Source: Streptomyces sp. NBC_00483 (GTDB taxonomy: Bacteria > Actinomycetota > Actinomycetes > Streptomycetales > Streptomycetaceae). From it: a stretch of 64,000 nucleotides of DNA. The number at the start of each line of letters is the position of its first letter. Position 1 is the first letter of the stretch. The notes under the pieces are model-generated. The model was given only the letters and a program-made list of their open reading frames with translations, did not search any database and was not told the DNA's origin. Positions 49,686 through 58,033 of this stretch are shown one piece after another. The stretch lies in assembly GCF_036013745.1 (NCBI RefSeq), contig NZ_CP107880.1, forward strand, positions 4,898,001 through 4,962,000, read 5' to 3'. The position numbers were made by a program, and so were the translations under genes.

Positions 49686-50624
49686 TCAGGAGGACTGGGA
49701 AGCGGCGGGCGACGGCATCGTGTCCGTCGAGTCGTGTGTCTCGTCCGGCGCCACCCCCATCGTCAGCGACGCCACGACGCCCTTGTCGATGTGCTTCTTG
49801 AGGTACTTGAGGTGCAGCAGGCCGCCCTCGGTGCCGTTGTCCGGGTAGATCGTGTCCTCGTCGAGCGTCGTACGGGTCGTGGTGTTCGTCGAGTACGGCG
49901 TGACCTCGGCCGAGGCGAGGACGGACGCCTCGGAGAAGAAGAGCTGGCCGGTGTGGCAGGTGTGGCCGCCCTCGTAGCCCGCGTCGGTCCACTCGCCGTC
50001 GACGTGCACCTTGACGTGGATGTGCACGCAGCGGCCCTGGTACCAGCCCGGGAAGACCGTCTTGAACGCGACGCGGCCGTGTTTGTCGGTCTTCCATGTG
50101 CCGCGCAGATAGCGCTCGTCGTCGGTGGGTTCCTGGTGCCCGCCACCGCCGCCACCGGGGCCGCCCGTCGGGGGCTCACCTGTCGGCGTGCCCGTGGGCA
50201 TGTCCGTGGGGGCGCCCGTGGGAGGCGTGCCGCCGCCGGAGCTCATGTCCTCGTAGCCGGAGTAGATGCCGACGGCATTGCAGTGCCAGATGTCGACGGC
50301 GGCGTTCTTCAGCGGCTTGCAGGTCTCCGCGTCGATCACCTTGAGGCTCAGCAGGAGCGGGATGCCCTCCTGGTCCTCGGTGATGTCACGGCGGAGCTTG
50401 TCGGCGTCGATGTAGTACGGGCCCTCGGTGGTCTCCGTGGTGAGCTGGTAGCAGGCCTCCGTGTCCGACGCCGTTTCGTCGGCGAACGCTCCGCCCTCCG
50501 TGAGGGTGCCGGCGATGCCCACGGCCGCGACGGCCGCACCACCCGCCAGGATGGCCCTACGGCGGGTCAACTCTCGTCTGTGTGACGCTACTTGGGTCTC
50601 AGGTTGCTCAGTCGGCTCGGTCAT
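49686..50624 (-). CDS. Exported intradiol ring-cleavage dioxygenase-like protein
   Basis: 312 residues from ATG 50624. Tat signal RRELTRRRAILAGGAAVAAVG. Dioxygenase domain: TTEGPYYID with one Tyr ligand, VDIWHCNAVGIYSGYE, and FPGWYQGRCVHIHVKV with Tyr, His and His ligands of non-haem Fe(III). A Gly/Pro/Thr-rich insertion (TPPTGAPTDMPTGTPTGEPP) lies between WHCNAVGIYS and YLRGTW, facing out. Extracytoplasmic intradiol enzymes are known in Streptomyces and may open catechols derived from lignin. Substrate cannot be told. Confidence 0.9.
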   Translation of the reverse strand: MTEPTEQPETQVASHRRELTRRRAILAGGAAVAAVGIAGTLTEGGAFADETASDTEACYQLTTETTEGPYYIDADKLRRDITEDQEGIPLLLSLKVIDAETCKPLKNAAVDIWHCNAVGIYSGYEDMSSGGGTPPTGAPTDMPTGTPTGEPPTGGPGGGGGGHQEPTDDERYLRGTWKTDKHGRVAFKTVFPGWYQGRCVHIHVKVHVDGEWTDAGYEGGHTCHTGQLFFSEASVLASAEVTPYSTNTTTRTTLDEDTIYPDNGTEGGLLHLKYLKKHIDKGVVASLTMGVAPDETHDSTDTMPSPAASQSS

Positions 50625-50717
50625 GGGCGTGGACGCTAGGGGCCGAAGCTGTCAGGGACATGGGTGCCGACTGTGAATCAGGACTGCGCATCAGGACTGC
50701 GCATCACCCGGAAACGC

Positions 50718-50754
50718 CAGGGCCCCCGCTCCGGTGTGCGGAGCGGGGGCCCTG
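50718..50754 (-). terminator. Terminator of aspS
   Basis: CAGGGCCCCCGCTCC (50718-50732), loop GGTGTGC, GGAGCGGGGGCCCTG (50740-50754); perfect 15-bp stem 32 bp after the aspS stop. The remaining bases to 50625 hold the dioxygenase promoter region; nothing clear is seen there. Confidence 0.8.
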
Positions 50755-50786
50755 ACGTGAACTGCCGTACGGAGCCGGTGACTTGG

Positions 50787-52553
50787 TTACTTCTTCTCGA
50801 CCGGCTTGCGCAGCTGGATGTTGAGCTCGCGCAGGCGCGACTCGTCCAGCTCGGTGGGCGCGCCCATCATCAGGTCCTGCGCGTTGCCGTTCAGCGGGAA
50901 GGAGATGGTCTCCCGGATGTTCGGCTCGTCGGCGAGGAGCATGACGATGCGGTCGACGCCCGGGGCGATCCCGCCGTGCGGCGGGGCGCCGAAGCGGAAC
51001 GCGCGGAGCATGCCCGCGAACTCGGCCTCCACGGTCTCGGCGTCGTAGCCCGCGATCTCGAACGCCTTGATCATGATGTCGGGCTCGTGGTTACGGATGG
51101 CGCCGGAGGACAGCTCGATGCCGTTGCAGACGATGTCGTACTGCCAGGCCAGGATGTCCAGCGGGTCCTTCTCCTCCAGGTCCTGCATACCGCCCTGCGG
51201 CATGGAGAACGGGTTGTGGGAGAAGTCGATCTTGCCGGTCTCCTCGTCCTTCTCGTACATCGGGAAGTCGACGATCCAGCAGAAGCGGAACACGCCCTCC
51301 TCGAAGTGGCCGGCGCGCTTGGCGGCCTCGACGCGGACGGCGCTCATGATCTTCGAGACCTCGTCGAACTCGCCCGCGCCGAAGAACACTGCGTGGCCGG
51401 CCTTGAGGCCGAGGCGCTCGGTGAGGACCTTGACGTTCTCCTCGGTGAGGAACTTGGCGATCGGACCGGCGAACGTGCCGTCCTCGCCGACGCGGATCCA
51501 GGCGAGGCCCTTCGCGCCCTGCTCGACCGCGTAGTCACCGAGGCCGTCGAAGAACTTGCGGGACTGCGACGCGGTGTCCGGGACGGGCAGCGCACGGACG
51601 TGCTTGCCGGCGAACGCCTTGAACTCCGAGCCCTCGAACACGTCGGTGATGTCGACGAGTTCGAGCTTGGCGCGCAGGTCCGGCTTGTCGTTGCCGTACT
51701 TCAGCATCGACTCGCGGAACGGGATGCGCGGGAACGGGGACGTGACCTCGCGGCCGCCGCCGAACTCCGTGAAGATCTCCGTCATGAGCTTCTCGATGGG
51801 GCGGAAGACGTCTTCCTGCTCCACGAAGCTCATCTCGATGTCGAGCTGGTAGAACTCGCCCGGCGAGCGGTCCGCGCGCGCGTCCTCGTCGCGGAAGCAC
51901 GGCGCGATCTGGAAGTAGCGGTCGAAGCCCGAGATCATCAGCAGCTGCTTGAACTGCTGCGGCGCCTGGGGGAGGGCGTAGAACTTGCCCGGGTTCAGGC
52001 GGGACGGGACGACGAAGTCGCGGGCGCCCTCGGGGGAGGTCGCGGCGAGGATCGGCGTCGCCATCTCGTTGAAGCCGAGGTTGACCATCTTCGAGCGGAT
52101 CGAGGCGATGACCTCGCTGCGCAGCATGATGTTGCGGTGCATGCGCTCGCGGCGCAGGTCCAGGAAGCGGTACTCCAGGCGGCGCTCCTCGCCCACCCCG
52201 TCGTCCTGGTTGATCTGGAACGGCAGCTGCTGCGCCGCGCCGAGCACCTCGACCGTGGAGGCCTCGATCTCGACCTCGCCGGTGGGCAGCTCCGGGTTGA
52301 CGTTGTCCGCGCCGCGGGAGACGACCTTGCCGTCGATACGGACGACGGTCTCCTTGGTCAGCTTGTCGAGAACCTCGGCGGCCTCGGTGCCGGGACGGGC
52401 GACGAGCTGCGTGATGCCGTAGTGGTCGCGCAGATCGATGAAGAGGATGCCGCCCAGGTCTCGGCGATTGTGCAGCCAGCCGCTCAGCCGGACGTCGGAG
52501 CCGACGTCAGAGGCGCGGAGCTCGCCGCAGGTGTGGGACCTGTACCGATGCAT
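50787..52553 (-). CDS. aspS: Aspartyl-tRNA synthetase
   Basis: 588 residues from ATG 52553. N-terminal OB anticodon domain ([23 protein letters not shown]), then class II motifs: [24 protein letters not shown] and [22 protein letters not shown], with the bacterial GAD insertion between. Family length 580-600. Charges tRNA-Asp; whether it also mischarges tRNA-Asn (non-discriminating) is not decided by what is visible. A strong hairpin lies in its upstream region. Confidence 0.95.
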   Translation of the reverse strand: MHRYRSHTCGELRASDVGSDVRLSGWLHNRRDLGGILFIDLRDHYGITQLVARPGTEAAEVLDKLTKETVVRIDGKVVSRGADNVNPELPTGEVEIEASTVEVLGAAQQLPFQINQDDGVGEERRLEYRFLDLRRERMHRNIMLRSEVIASIRSKMVNLGFNEMATPILAATSPEGARDFVVPSRLNPGKFYALPQAPQQFKQLLMISGFDRYFQIAPCFRDEDARADRSPGEFYQLDIEMSFVEQEDVFRPIEKLMTEIFTEFGGGREVTSPFPRIPFRESMLKYGNDKPDLRAKLELVDITDVFEGSEFKAFAGKHVRALPVPDTASQSRKFFDGLGDYAVEQGAKGLAWIRVGEDGTFAGPIAKFLTEENVKVLTERLGLKAGHAVFFGAGEFDEVSKIMSAVRVEAAKRAGHFEEGVFRFCWIVDFPMYEKDEETGKIDFSHNPFSMPQGGMQDLEEKDPLDILAWQYDIVCNGIELSSGAIRNHEPDIMIKAFEIAGYDAETVEAEFAGMLRAFRFGAPPHGGIAPGVDRIVMLLADEPNIRETISFPLNGNAQDLMMGAPTELDESRLRELNIQLRKPVEKK

Positions 52554-52574
52554 CGTCGTTCATCCAGCCTTTGC

Positions 52575-52613
52575 GCTTGGGGTTCCCGGGAGACAACCGG
52601 GATCCCCCCAAGC
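52575..52613 (-). promoter_or_regulatory. Two-part hairpin just upstream of aspS
   Basis: GCTTGGGG (52575-52582) pairs with CCCCAAGC (52606-52613) and TCCCGG (52584-52589) with CCGGGA (52597-52602), with a 7-nt loop. It lies 22 bp before the aspS ATG (minus strand). A TAGGCT at 52617-52612 could be a -10 but would overlap the stem. Confidence 0.5.
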
Positions 52614-52645
52614 CTACCGGCCCCGCCTTGGGCCCTCCGCCTCCG

Positions 52646-52692
52646 CCGCCTTGGGCAATCTGCCGCCAAGGGCGGCAGGGTGGGCAAGGCGG
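52646..52692. repeat. 47-bp nested palindromic repeat (family B), intergenic
   Basis: Same 47 bp as in cobG (12386-12432) apart from loop AAG for TTG. In the 301-bp gap between divergent aspS and phosphatase genes; the rest of the gap holds only the aspS hairpin and the phosphatase -10. Confidence 0.85.
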
Positions 52693-52842
52693 CACCCCGG
52701 CGCGGGCAGCGCCTCCGGTCGGCCCCCACCCCGTCGCGGCCCGCCGTCAGCCCCGCCGCAGCCGCACCGCAGCCCCGTCCCACCGCAACACCCCCACCCG
52801 CCCCGGCGAAGCCTCTGGTGGCCGTAATCGATCACCTCTTCC

Positions 52843-52848
52843 TAGAGT
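52843..52848 (+). promoter_or_regulatory. -10 hexamer TAGAGT of the phosphatase gene
   Basis: TAGAGT ends 6 nt before ATG 52855; leaderless start likely. Confidence 0.45.
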
Positions 52849-52854
52849 GGGGCA

Positions 52855-55113
52855 ATGCGCACCGGTGACCTCCCTCCCGTGGAGGACGTCCTCGCCGCTC
52901 TGGCCACCGGGCTGTGGCGATGGGACAACCGGGCCGGGCTCGTCACCTTCGACGCCGAGGCCGCCCGGCTCGTCGGCCTGCCCACCGCCGCCCCTGGCGA
53001 GCCGGTCACCTTGACGGAGTCCGCGGCCCGCGCCCGTTTCCACCCGGTCGACTGGAACGAGATAGACGGGATCGTGCAGCTCGCCGTCGCCGAGGGCACC
53101 CTCGCCGAGGCCCGGCTGCGCGTCATGGACGACCAGGGCCGGGTGCTGCGCACCGTACGCAGCCGCTCCAAGCCGGTCGCGCACGGCGACTCCCCGGACT
53201 CGTACGAGCTGATCGGCACGATCCAGGAAGTGACCGAGCCGCCGCCCGGGGCCGCCTCCCGCACCCCCGTGACCGGCGACTGGCGGCGCTCGCGCGAGGC
53301 CTTCCTGCTGGACGCGGGGCGGGCGCTCGCGGAGGCCGGGTCCACGGAGGAGGTGCTGCGGGTCGCCGCCGGGCTCTCCATGCCGGGGTTCTCGCCGGAC
53401 GGCCTCGCGGTGTTCGGCGTCGCGGGCGACCGGCTCACCGTCATCGGGCACCACGGCCAGGAGGACGGCGACGAGTCCCCGTTCACCGACATGGACCTGG
53501 CCACGGACTACCCGGGCGCCGAGGTCGTCCGCACCGGGCGCGCGGTCTACCTGTCGTCGCCGGACGAGTACCGCGCCCGCTATCCGGCCGCCTGGCCGCT
53601 GGCCGCCCGCTTCGAGCGCAAGTCGTGGGCGTTCCTGCCGCTGATCGTCGCGGGCCGCACGCTCGGCGCGTGGATGGCGGGCTTCACCTACCCGGTGTCG
53701 TTCACGCCCGACGAGCGCTCGGTCCTCACCACGGTCGCGCGGATGCTGGCGCAGGCCCTCTCCAGGGCCGGGGTCGCCGAGTCGGAGCGGGAGCTGACCG
53801 ACGGCCTGCAGAAGTCGATGCTGCCGACGCTCGGCCCGGAGATCCCGGGGATGAGCGTCGCCGCCCGCTATGTGCCGACCGGCGGCGGCCTCCAGGTCGG
53901 CGGCGACTGGTACGACATGATCCCGCTGCCGGGCGGTGGCATCGCCCTGGTCATCGGCGACGTACAGGGCCACGACGTGCGCGCGGCGGGCCTGATGGGG
54001 CAGCTCCGGGTCGCCCTGCGCGCGTACGCCTCCGAGGGGCACCGGCCCGACGCCGTGCTCTCCCGCGCCTCCCGCTTCCTGCACGGCATCGGCGACACCG
54101 ACGAACCGGGGGCCGACCCGCGGTTCGCGACCTGTCTGTACGTCCAGGCCGACCCCGCAACCGGCGTCCTGGAGATCGCCCGCGCCGGGCACCCGGACCC
54201 CGCGATCCGGATGGCCGACGGCACCGTCCTCGTCCGCCCCACCGCGGGCGGCCTGCCGCTCGGCGTCGACCCCGACGCGGACTACCCGACGACCCGTCTC
54301 GTCCTCGAACCCGCAGAGACGCTGCTCATCTGCACGGACGGCCTGATCGAGACGGGCGGGCACGACCTGGACACCGGCTGGTCGCGGATCCGCGCGGCCC
54401 TGGAGGCCGGCCCCGACGAGCGCCTGGAAGAGCTGGCCGACGCCCTGGTGCAGGCGGTGCACGGCCCCTCCTCGCACCACACCACGGGGCCGCTCGCGGA
54501 CCGCCGCGAGGACGACATCGCGCTGTTGCTGCTGCGCCGCACCACCCAGTCGGCCGGTGCCACCGTGGCCCGGCGCACCGCGATGACCATCGCCCAGGCC
54601 GAGCCCGAGCGGATCGCGGCCGCCCGCCAGCAGCTGCGGGAGCTGCTGCACGACTGGGCCGACACGGATCAGATGGACTCGGCGGTGCTGCTCGTCTCCG
54701 AGATGGTCACCAACGTCCTGGTGCACACCGACGGCGACGCGCTCCTGGTCGCCGAGATGACCCGGCACGGCGCCGAACCGCGCCGGCTGCGCGTGGAGGT
54801 CGCGGACGCCTCCGACGACCTGCCGCACAAGCGCCGCCCCGGTGAACTGGCGTCATCGGGGCGGGGTCTGGTGCTCATGGAGCTGCTGGCCGACCGGTGG
54901 GGCGTGGACCCGCGGGGCGAGGGCAAGAGCATCTGGTTCGAGCTCTACGAACCCTCGGAGGCCCCGGCGGACCCGGCAGCACCGGAGGCCCCGGAGGCCT
55001 CGGTGGATCCGGTGGACCCGGTGGACCCGGAGGACCCGGTGGACCCGGAGGGCCCGTCACCCGTTTCACGTGAAACAGAAGGTGGTCCTTCGCCCATGTC
55101 ATCGGGCGCGTAA
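52855..55113 (+). CDS. PAS-GAF-PP2C-HATPase multi-domain phosphatase
   Basis: 752 residues from ATG 52855. Domains in order: PAS (about 10-125), GAF (about 140-300), SpoIIE PP2C (about 310-545: VGGDWYDM, IGDVQGHDVRAAG, LICTDGLIE) and RsbW-like HATPase_c (about 555-690: SEMVTNVLVHTDGDALL, SSGRGLVLMELLADRWG). The C-terminal 55 residues repeat VDPVDPEDPVDPE. This combination, phosphatase plus anti-sigma kinase-like domain in one chain, is common in Streptomyces stress signalling. The tail is encoded over a parS site (VSRET) and overlaps the 3' end of the convergent AI-2E gene by 169 bp. Confidence 0.9.
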   Translation: MRTGDLPPVEDVLAALATGLWRWDNRAGLVTFDAEAARLVGLPTAAPGEPVTLTESAARARFHPVDWNEIDGIVQLAVAEGTLAEARLRVMDDQGRVLRTVRSRSKPVAHGDSPDSYELIGTIQEVTEPPPGAASRTPVTGDWRRSREAFLLDAGRALAEAGSTEEVLRVAAGLSMPGFSPDGLAVFGVAGDRLTVIGHHGQEDGDESPFTDMDLATDYPGAEVVRTGRAVYLSSPDEYRARYPAAWPLAARFERKSWAFLPLIVAGRTLGAWMAGFTYPVSFTPDERSVLTTVARMLAQALSRAGVAESERELTDGLQKSMLPTLGPEIPGMSVAARYVPTGGGLQVGGDWYDMIPLPGGGIALVIGDVQGHDVRAAGLMGQLRVALRAYASEGHRPDAVLSRASRFLHGIGDTDEPGADPRFATCLYVQADPATGVLEIARAGHPDPAIRMADGTVLVRPTAGGLPLGVDPDADYPTTRLVLEPAETLLICTDGLIETGGHDLDTGWSRIRAALEAGPDERLEELADALVQAVHGPSSHHTTGPLADRREDDIALLLLRRTTQSAGATVARRTAMTIAQAEPERIAAARQQLRELLHDWADTDQMDSAVLLVSEMVTNVLVHTDGDALLVAEMTRHGAEPRRLRVEVADASDDLPHKRRPGELASSGRGLVLMELLADRWGVDPRGEGKSIWFELYEPSEAPADPAAPEAPEASVDPVDPVDPEDPVDPEGPSPVSRETEGGPSPMSSGA

Positions 55114-56141
55114 CGCCTCCTCAGCTCCCCGAGGACGCCGAACGCGGCGGCCACCAGCGGCACCGCGAGCAGCATCCCGAGAATGCCCGCGACCGCCGCG
55201 CCCGCCGTGATCGCCAGCATCACCATCGCCGGGTGCATCTGCACGGTGCGCGACTGGATCATCGGCTGCAGGATGTGCCCCTCCAGCTGCTGCACGGCGA
55301 GGATCACCCCGAGCGTCCACAGGGCGATGATCAGCCCCCGGTCGGCGAGCGCGACGAGCACGGCGACGGCCCCGGACAGGGTCGCGCCGAGGTAGGGGAT
55401 GTACGCGCCGACGAAGACCAGCGCGCCCAGGCCCACTGCACCCGGCACCTGAAGGATCAGCAGTCCGACGGTGATGCAGATGCCGTCGATGAGCGCGATG
55501 AACGTGGTGCCGCGCATGAACCCCGAGATCGCCTCGAAGGCCCGCCGCCCCATGGCCTCCAGGACCTCGCCGTGGTGCGGGGCGATCGCGCGCGCGAGCC
55601 CTGCGGCCCGGTTGGAGTCCTTCAGGAAGAAGAAGGTGAGCAACAGCGCGAGCACGCTGGTGGCGAGCAGCGAGCCCAGCGCGGAGAGCCCGGCGATCAC
55701 CCCGCCTGCCAGGTTGGAGCCCCACTTGCCGACCTGGTCCTTGGCCTTGTCGGCGACATCGCCGAGATCATCGGCGCCGGTGAGGCCGACGTGGTCCCTG
55801 AGCCAGTCCCCGGCCTGCCGCACCGAGTCGACGATCTGCTGCCCGGTGTCGATCAGCGCGGTGACCACGATGTAGCCGGCGCCGCCGACCACGGCGATGA
55901 GCGCGACGCAGGTGAGGATGGCGGCCAGCGCGCGCGGCAGCTTCAGCTTGGTGAGCCATTCGAAGACCGGGCCGAGGAGCGCGGTGCCTAGCAGCGCGAG
56001 CAGCACGGGCGTGACGGCCGAATGGAAGATGATGACCAGCGCGATCCCGACGCCCGCGACCGCGGTGACGAGCAGCATGACTGCGCACCAGGCGGCGAGG
56101 CGGCGGGCGGGGTCGGGGAGGAGTGGCTTACCGGTCTGCAC
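54945..56141 (-). CDS. AI-2E (PerM/YhhT) family transporter
   Basis: 398 residues from GTG 56141. Seven or eight membrane helices in the AI-2E arrangement; LLTFFFLKDSNRAA and IPYLGATLSGAVAVLVAL, then PMIQSRTVQMHPAMVMLAITAGAAVAG with the final GVLGELRRRY are family motifs. Such proteins export quorum signals or work as Na+/H+ antiporters. The C-terminal 45 residues (GSTGSSGSTGSTGSTEASG and so on) are disordered and overlap the phosphatase gene, parS giving VSRET here too. Confidence 0.9.
   Translation of the reverse strand: MQTGKPLLPDPARRLAAWCAVMLLVTAVAGVGIALVIIFHSAVTPVLLALLGTALLGPVFEWLTKLKLPRALAAILTCVALIAVVGGAGYIVVTALIDTGQQIVDSVRQAGDWLRDHVGLTGADDLGDVADKAKDQVGKWGSNLAGGVIAGLSALGSLLATSVLALLLTFFFLKDSNRAAGLARAIAPHHGEVLEAMGRRAFEAISGFMRGTTFIALIDGICITVGLLILQVPGAVGLGALVFVGAYIPYLGATLSGAVAVLVALADRGLIIALWTLGVILAVQQLEGHILQPMIQSRTVQMHPAMVMLAITAGAAVAGILGMLLAVPLVAAAFGVLGELRRRYAPDDMGEGPPSVSRETGDGPSGSTGSSGSTGSTGSTEASGASGAAGSAGASEGS
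55063..55076. other. parS: Perfect parS centromere site
   Basis: GTTTCACGTGAAAC is identical to the Streptomyces parS consensus on which ParB nucleates. It lies in the 169-bp overlap of the phosphatase and AI-2E genes; because it is a 14-bp palindrome in matching frames, both proteins contain VSRET. Most parS sites cluster around oriC, so the window is probably in that half of the chromosome. Confidence 0.9.
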
Positions 56142-56235
56142 CCCGCCAGACGATCATGCACGCGAACGCCCCGCCTCCCGGCCGGGTCCGGCCGAGTGAC
56201 GGGGCGTCACATCACGCATCACCTCACGCGATGCC

Positions 56236-57201
56236 TTACGTGTGCGGCAGGCGCTCCTTGCTGGGGATGACGCCCAGGCGTCCGGCCTGGAAGTCGTCGA
56301 AGGCCTGCTGCAGTTCGGCCTTGTTGTTCATCACGAACGGGCCGTAGTGCGCCATGGGCTCACGGATCGGCTGCCCGCCCAGGATGACCACTTCGAGGTC
56401 GGGGGTGTTGCCGTCCTGGGCCTCGTCGGCGCGCACGGTCAGGGACGAGCCCGCGCCGAACACGGCGGTCTGTCCCGTGTGCACGGGACGCCGGTCGGCG
56501 CCGACGGAGCCGCGGCCCGCGAGCACGTACACGAGGCCGTTGTAGTCCTCGCGCCAGGGCAGCGTCGCCTCGGCGCCCGGGCGGACGGTGGCGTGCACCA
56601 TCGTGATCGGGGTGTGCGTGATGCCGGGACCCTCGTTGCCGTCCAGCTCACCGGCGATGACGCGGAGCAGCGCGCCGCCGTCTTCGGTGGTGAGCAGCTT
56701 GACCTGGCCACCGCGGATGTCCTGGTAGCGCGGGTTCTGCATCTTGTCCTTGGCGGGCAGGTTGACCCACAGCTGGAGGCCGTGGAACAGACCGCCACTC
56801 ATGACGAGCGACTCGGGCGGCGTCTCGATGTGCAGGAGGCCGCTGCCCGCCGTCATCCACTGGGTGTCGCCGTTGGTGATGGTGCCGCCACCGCCGTGCG
56901 AGTCCTGGTGGATGAAGGTGCCGTCGATGATGTACGTGACGGTCTCGAAGCCGCGGTGCGGGTGCCAGGGCGTGCCCTTGGGCTCACCGGCCTCGTACTC
57001 CACCTCACCCATCTGGTCCATCATGATGAACGGGTCGAGGTGCTTGTAGTTGATCCCGGCGAACGCGCGGCGCACCGGGAATCCCTCCCCTTCGAAACCG
57101 CTGGGCGCGGTCGTCACGGCGAGCACGGGGCGCGCCACGGCGTCCGCCGGCGCGGCCACACGGGGCAGGGTCAGCGGGTTCTCGACGGTCACAGCGGGCA
57201 T
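56236..57201 (-). CDS. Pirin-family bicupin
   Basis: 321 residues from ATG 57201, with GAGGAGG 6 nt upstream; ATG/TTG choices further out lack a site. The N-terminal cupin has the metal-binding set His80, His82, His124 and Glu126 (HPHRGFETVTY, LLHIE). Pirins act as quercetinases or redox-linked regulators. The palindrome TTCAA-N5-TTGAA just upstream may be a MarR-type operator. Confidence 0.92.
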   Translation of the reverse strand: MPAVTVENPLTLPRVAAPADAVARPVLAVTTAPSGFEGEGFPVRRAFAGINYKHLDPFIMMDQMGEVEYEAGEPKGTPWHPHRGFETVTYIIDGTFIHQDSHGGGGTITNGDTQWMTAGSGLLHIETPPESLVMSGGLFHGLQLWVNLPAKDKMQNPRYQDIRGGQVKLLTTEDGGALLRVIAGELDGNEGPGITHTPITMVHATVRPGAEATLPWREDYNGLVYVLAGRGSVGADRRPVHTGQTAVFGAGSSLTVRADEAQDGNTPDLEVVILGGQPIREPMAHYGPFVMNNKAELQQAFDDFQAGRLGVIPSKERLPHT

Positions 57202-57223
57202 GGCGGCCTCCTCAAGGTCTGAT

Positions 57224-57238
57224 TTCAATTTAGTTGAA
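57224..57238. promoter_or_regulatory. TTCAA-N5-TTGAA palindrome upstream of the pirin gene
   Basis: TTCAATTTAGTTGAA, arms perfect, 22 bp before ATG. The sequence resembles MarR-family sites (TTCAA-N-TTGAA), which often control pirin genes. Confidence 0.5.
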
Positions 57239-57306
57239 CGGTGAACATCTAGCAAGTCGTGCGGTATTCCCGGCCGCGCCGGGGCCGGGTCCGGACACGC
57301 AAAAGA

Positions 57307-57328
57307 CCCGGACGCGTGAGCGTCCGGG
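57307..57328 (-). terminator. Terminator of the SseB-like gene
   Basis: CCCGGACGC (57307-57315), loop GTGA, GCGTCCGGG (57320-57328). Read on the minus strand it is followed by TCTTTTG, a short U-run, 50 bp past the stop. Confidence 0.8.
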
Positions 57329-57378
57329 CCCGTAGGAAGTAGCGGGGGTGCGGTTATCCGTCTACGAAGTAATGGCGT

Positions 57379-57837
57379 CTAGCCATACATGCGGCGCATC
57401 GCGAAGTCGACCATCTCCTCGACCGCCTTCGCGTCGAAGACCATCCGGTGCTCGCCCTCCATGTCGAGGACGAAGCCGTATCCGGTGGGCAGCAGGTCGA
57501 TCACCTCCGCACCGGTGATGACGAAGTACTTGGACTCCTTGCCCGCGTACCTGCGCAGCTCCTTGAGCGTGCTGAACATCGGGATCACCGGCTGCTGCGT
57601 GTTGTGCAGCGCGAGGAAGCCCGGGTTGTCACCACGCGGGCAGTAGACCTTCGACGAGGCGAAGATCTGCTGGAAGTCCTCGGCGGACATCGAGCCCGTG
57701 GTGAACGCGCGGACCGCGTCCGTGAGCGAGGGCGGCGACGGCTCCGGATACAGCGGCGGAGCCTGCTGCCCGTACCCGCCCTGCGGCGGCGCGTACTGCT
57801 GCTGCCCGGCGCCCGGGCTCTGGTCGTAGCCGTACAT
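57379..57837 (-). CDS. SseB-domain protein
   Basis: 152 residues from ATG 57837. Residues 1-38 are Gln/Pro/Tyr/Gly-rich and disordered. From 39 (LTDAVRAFTTGSMSAEDFQQIFASSKVYCPRGDNPGFLALHN) the SseB N-terminal domain continues to the end (VIPMFSTLKELRRYAG, VITGAEVIDLLPTGYGFVLDMEG). SseB-like proteins occur as single genes in actinobacteria without a secretion system; role unknown. Confidence 0.85.
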   Translation of the reverse strand: MYGYDQSPGAGQQQYAPPQGGYGQQAPPLYPEPSPPSLTDAVRAFTTGSMSAEDFQQIFASSKVYCPRGDNPGFLALHNTQQPVIPMFSTLKELRRYAGKESKYFVITGAEVIDLLPTGYGFVLDMEGEHRMVFDAKAVEEMVDFAMRRMYG

Positions 57838-57930
57838 GAGGGAAAGACTACCGACGCCCGAGGGGGCGGCGGGACGAGAGCGCCAAGGCGCCTAGTTCGT
57901 CACAGATGCCCACTGGGGGTTGATTCTTAT

Positions 57931-57942
57931 TACCCACGGGTA
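57931..57942. promoter_or_regulatory. Palindrome TACCCACGGGTA upstream of the acyl-CoA dehydrogenase
   Basis: 12-bp perfect palindrome in the A+T-richer 196-bp gap before ATG 58034; a looser TTACTAGTTGGTA follows at 57955. Could be bound by a TetR-type fatty-acid regulator. Confidence 0.4.
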
Positions 57943-58033
57943 GCATTGTGTTGGTTACTAGTTGGTATGCGTACGAGGACGGTCCGGGCGACCCCGGACG
58001 ACCCGCCTCCCCGATCTTTACGGAGCCGTCGCC

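Noticed and set aside
52554..52854. Origin or DnaA-box cluster in the gap near parS
   Set aside because: No TTGTCCACA-like boxes; the gap is filled by hairpins and a repeat.
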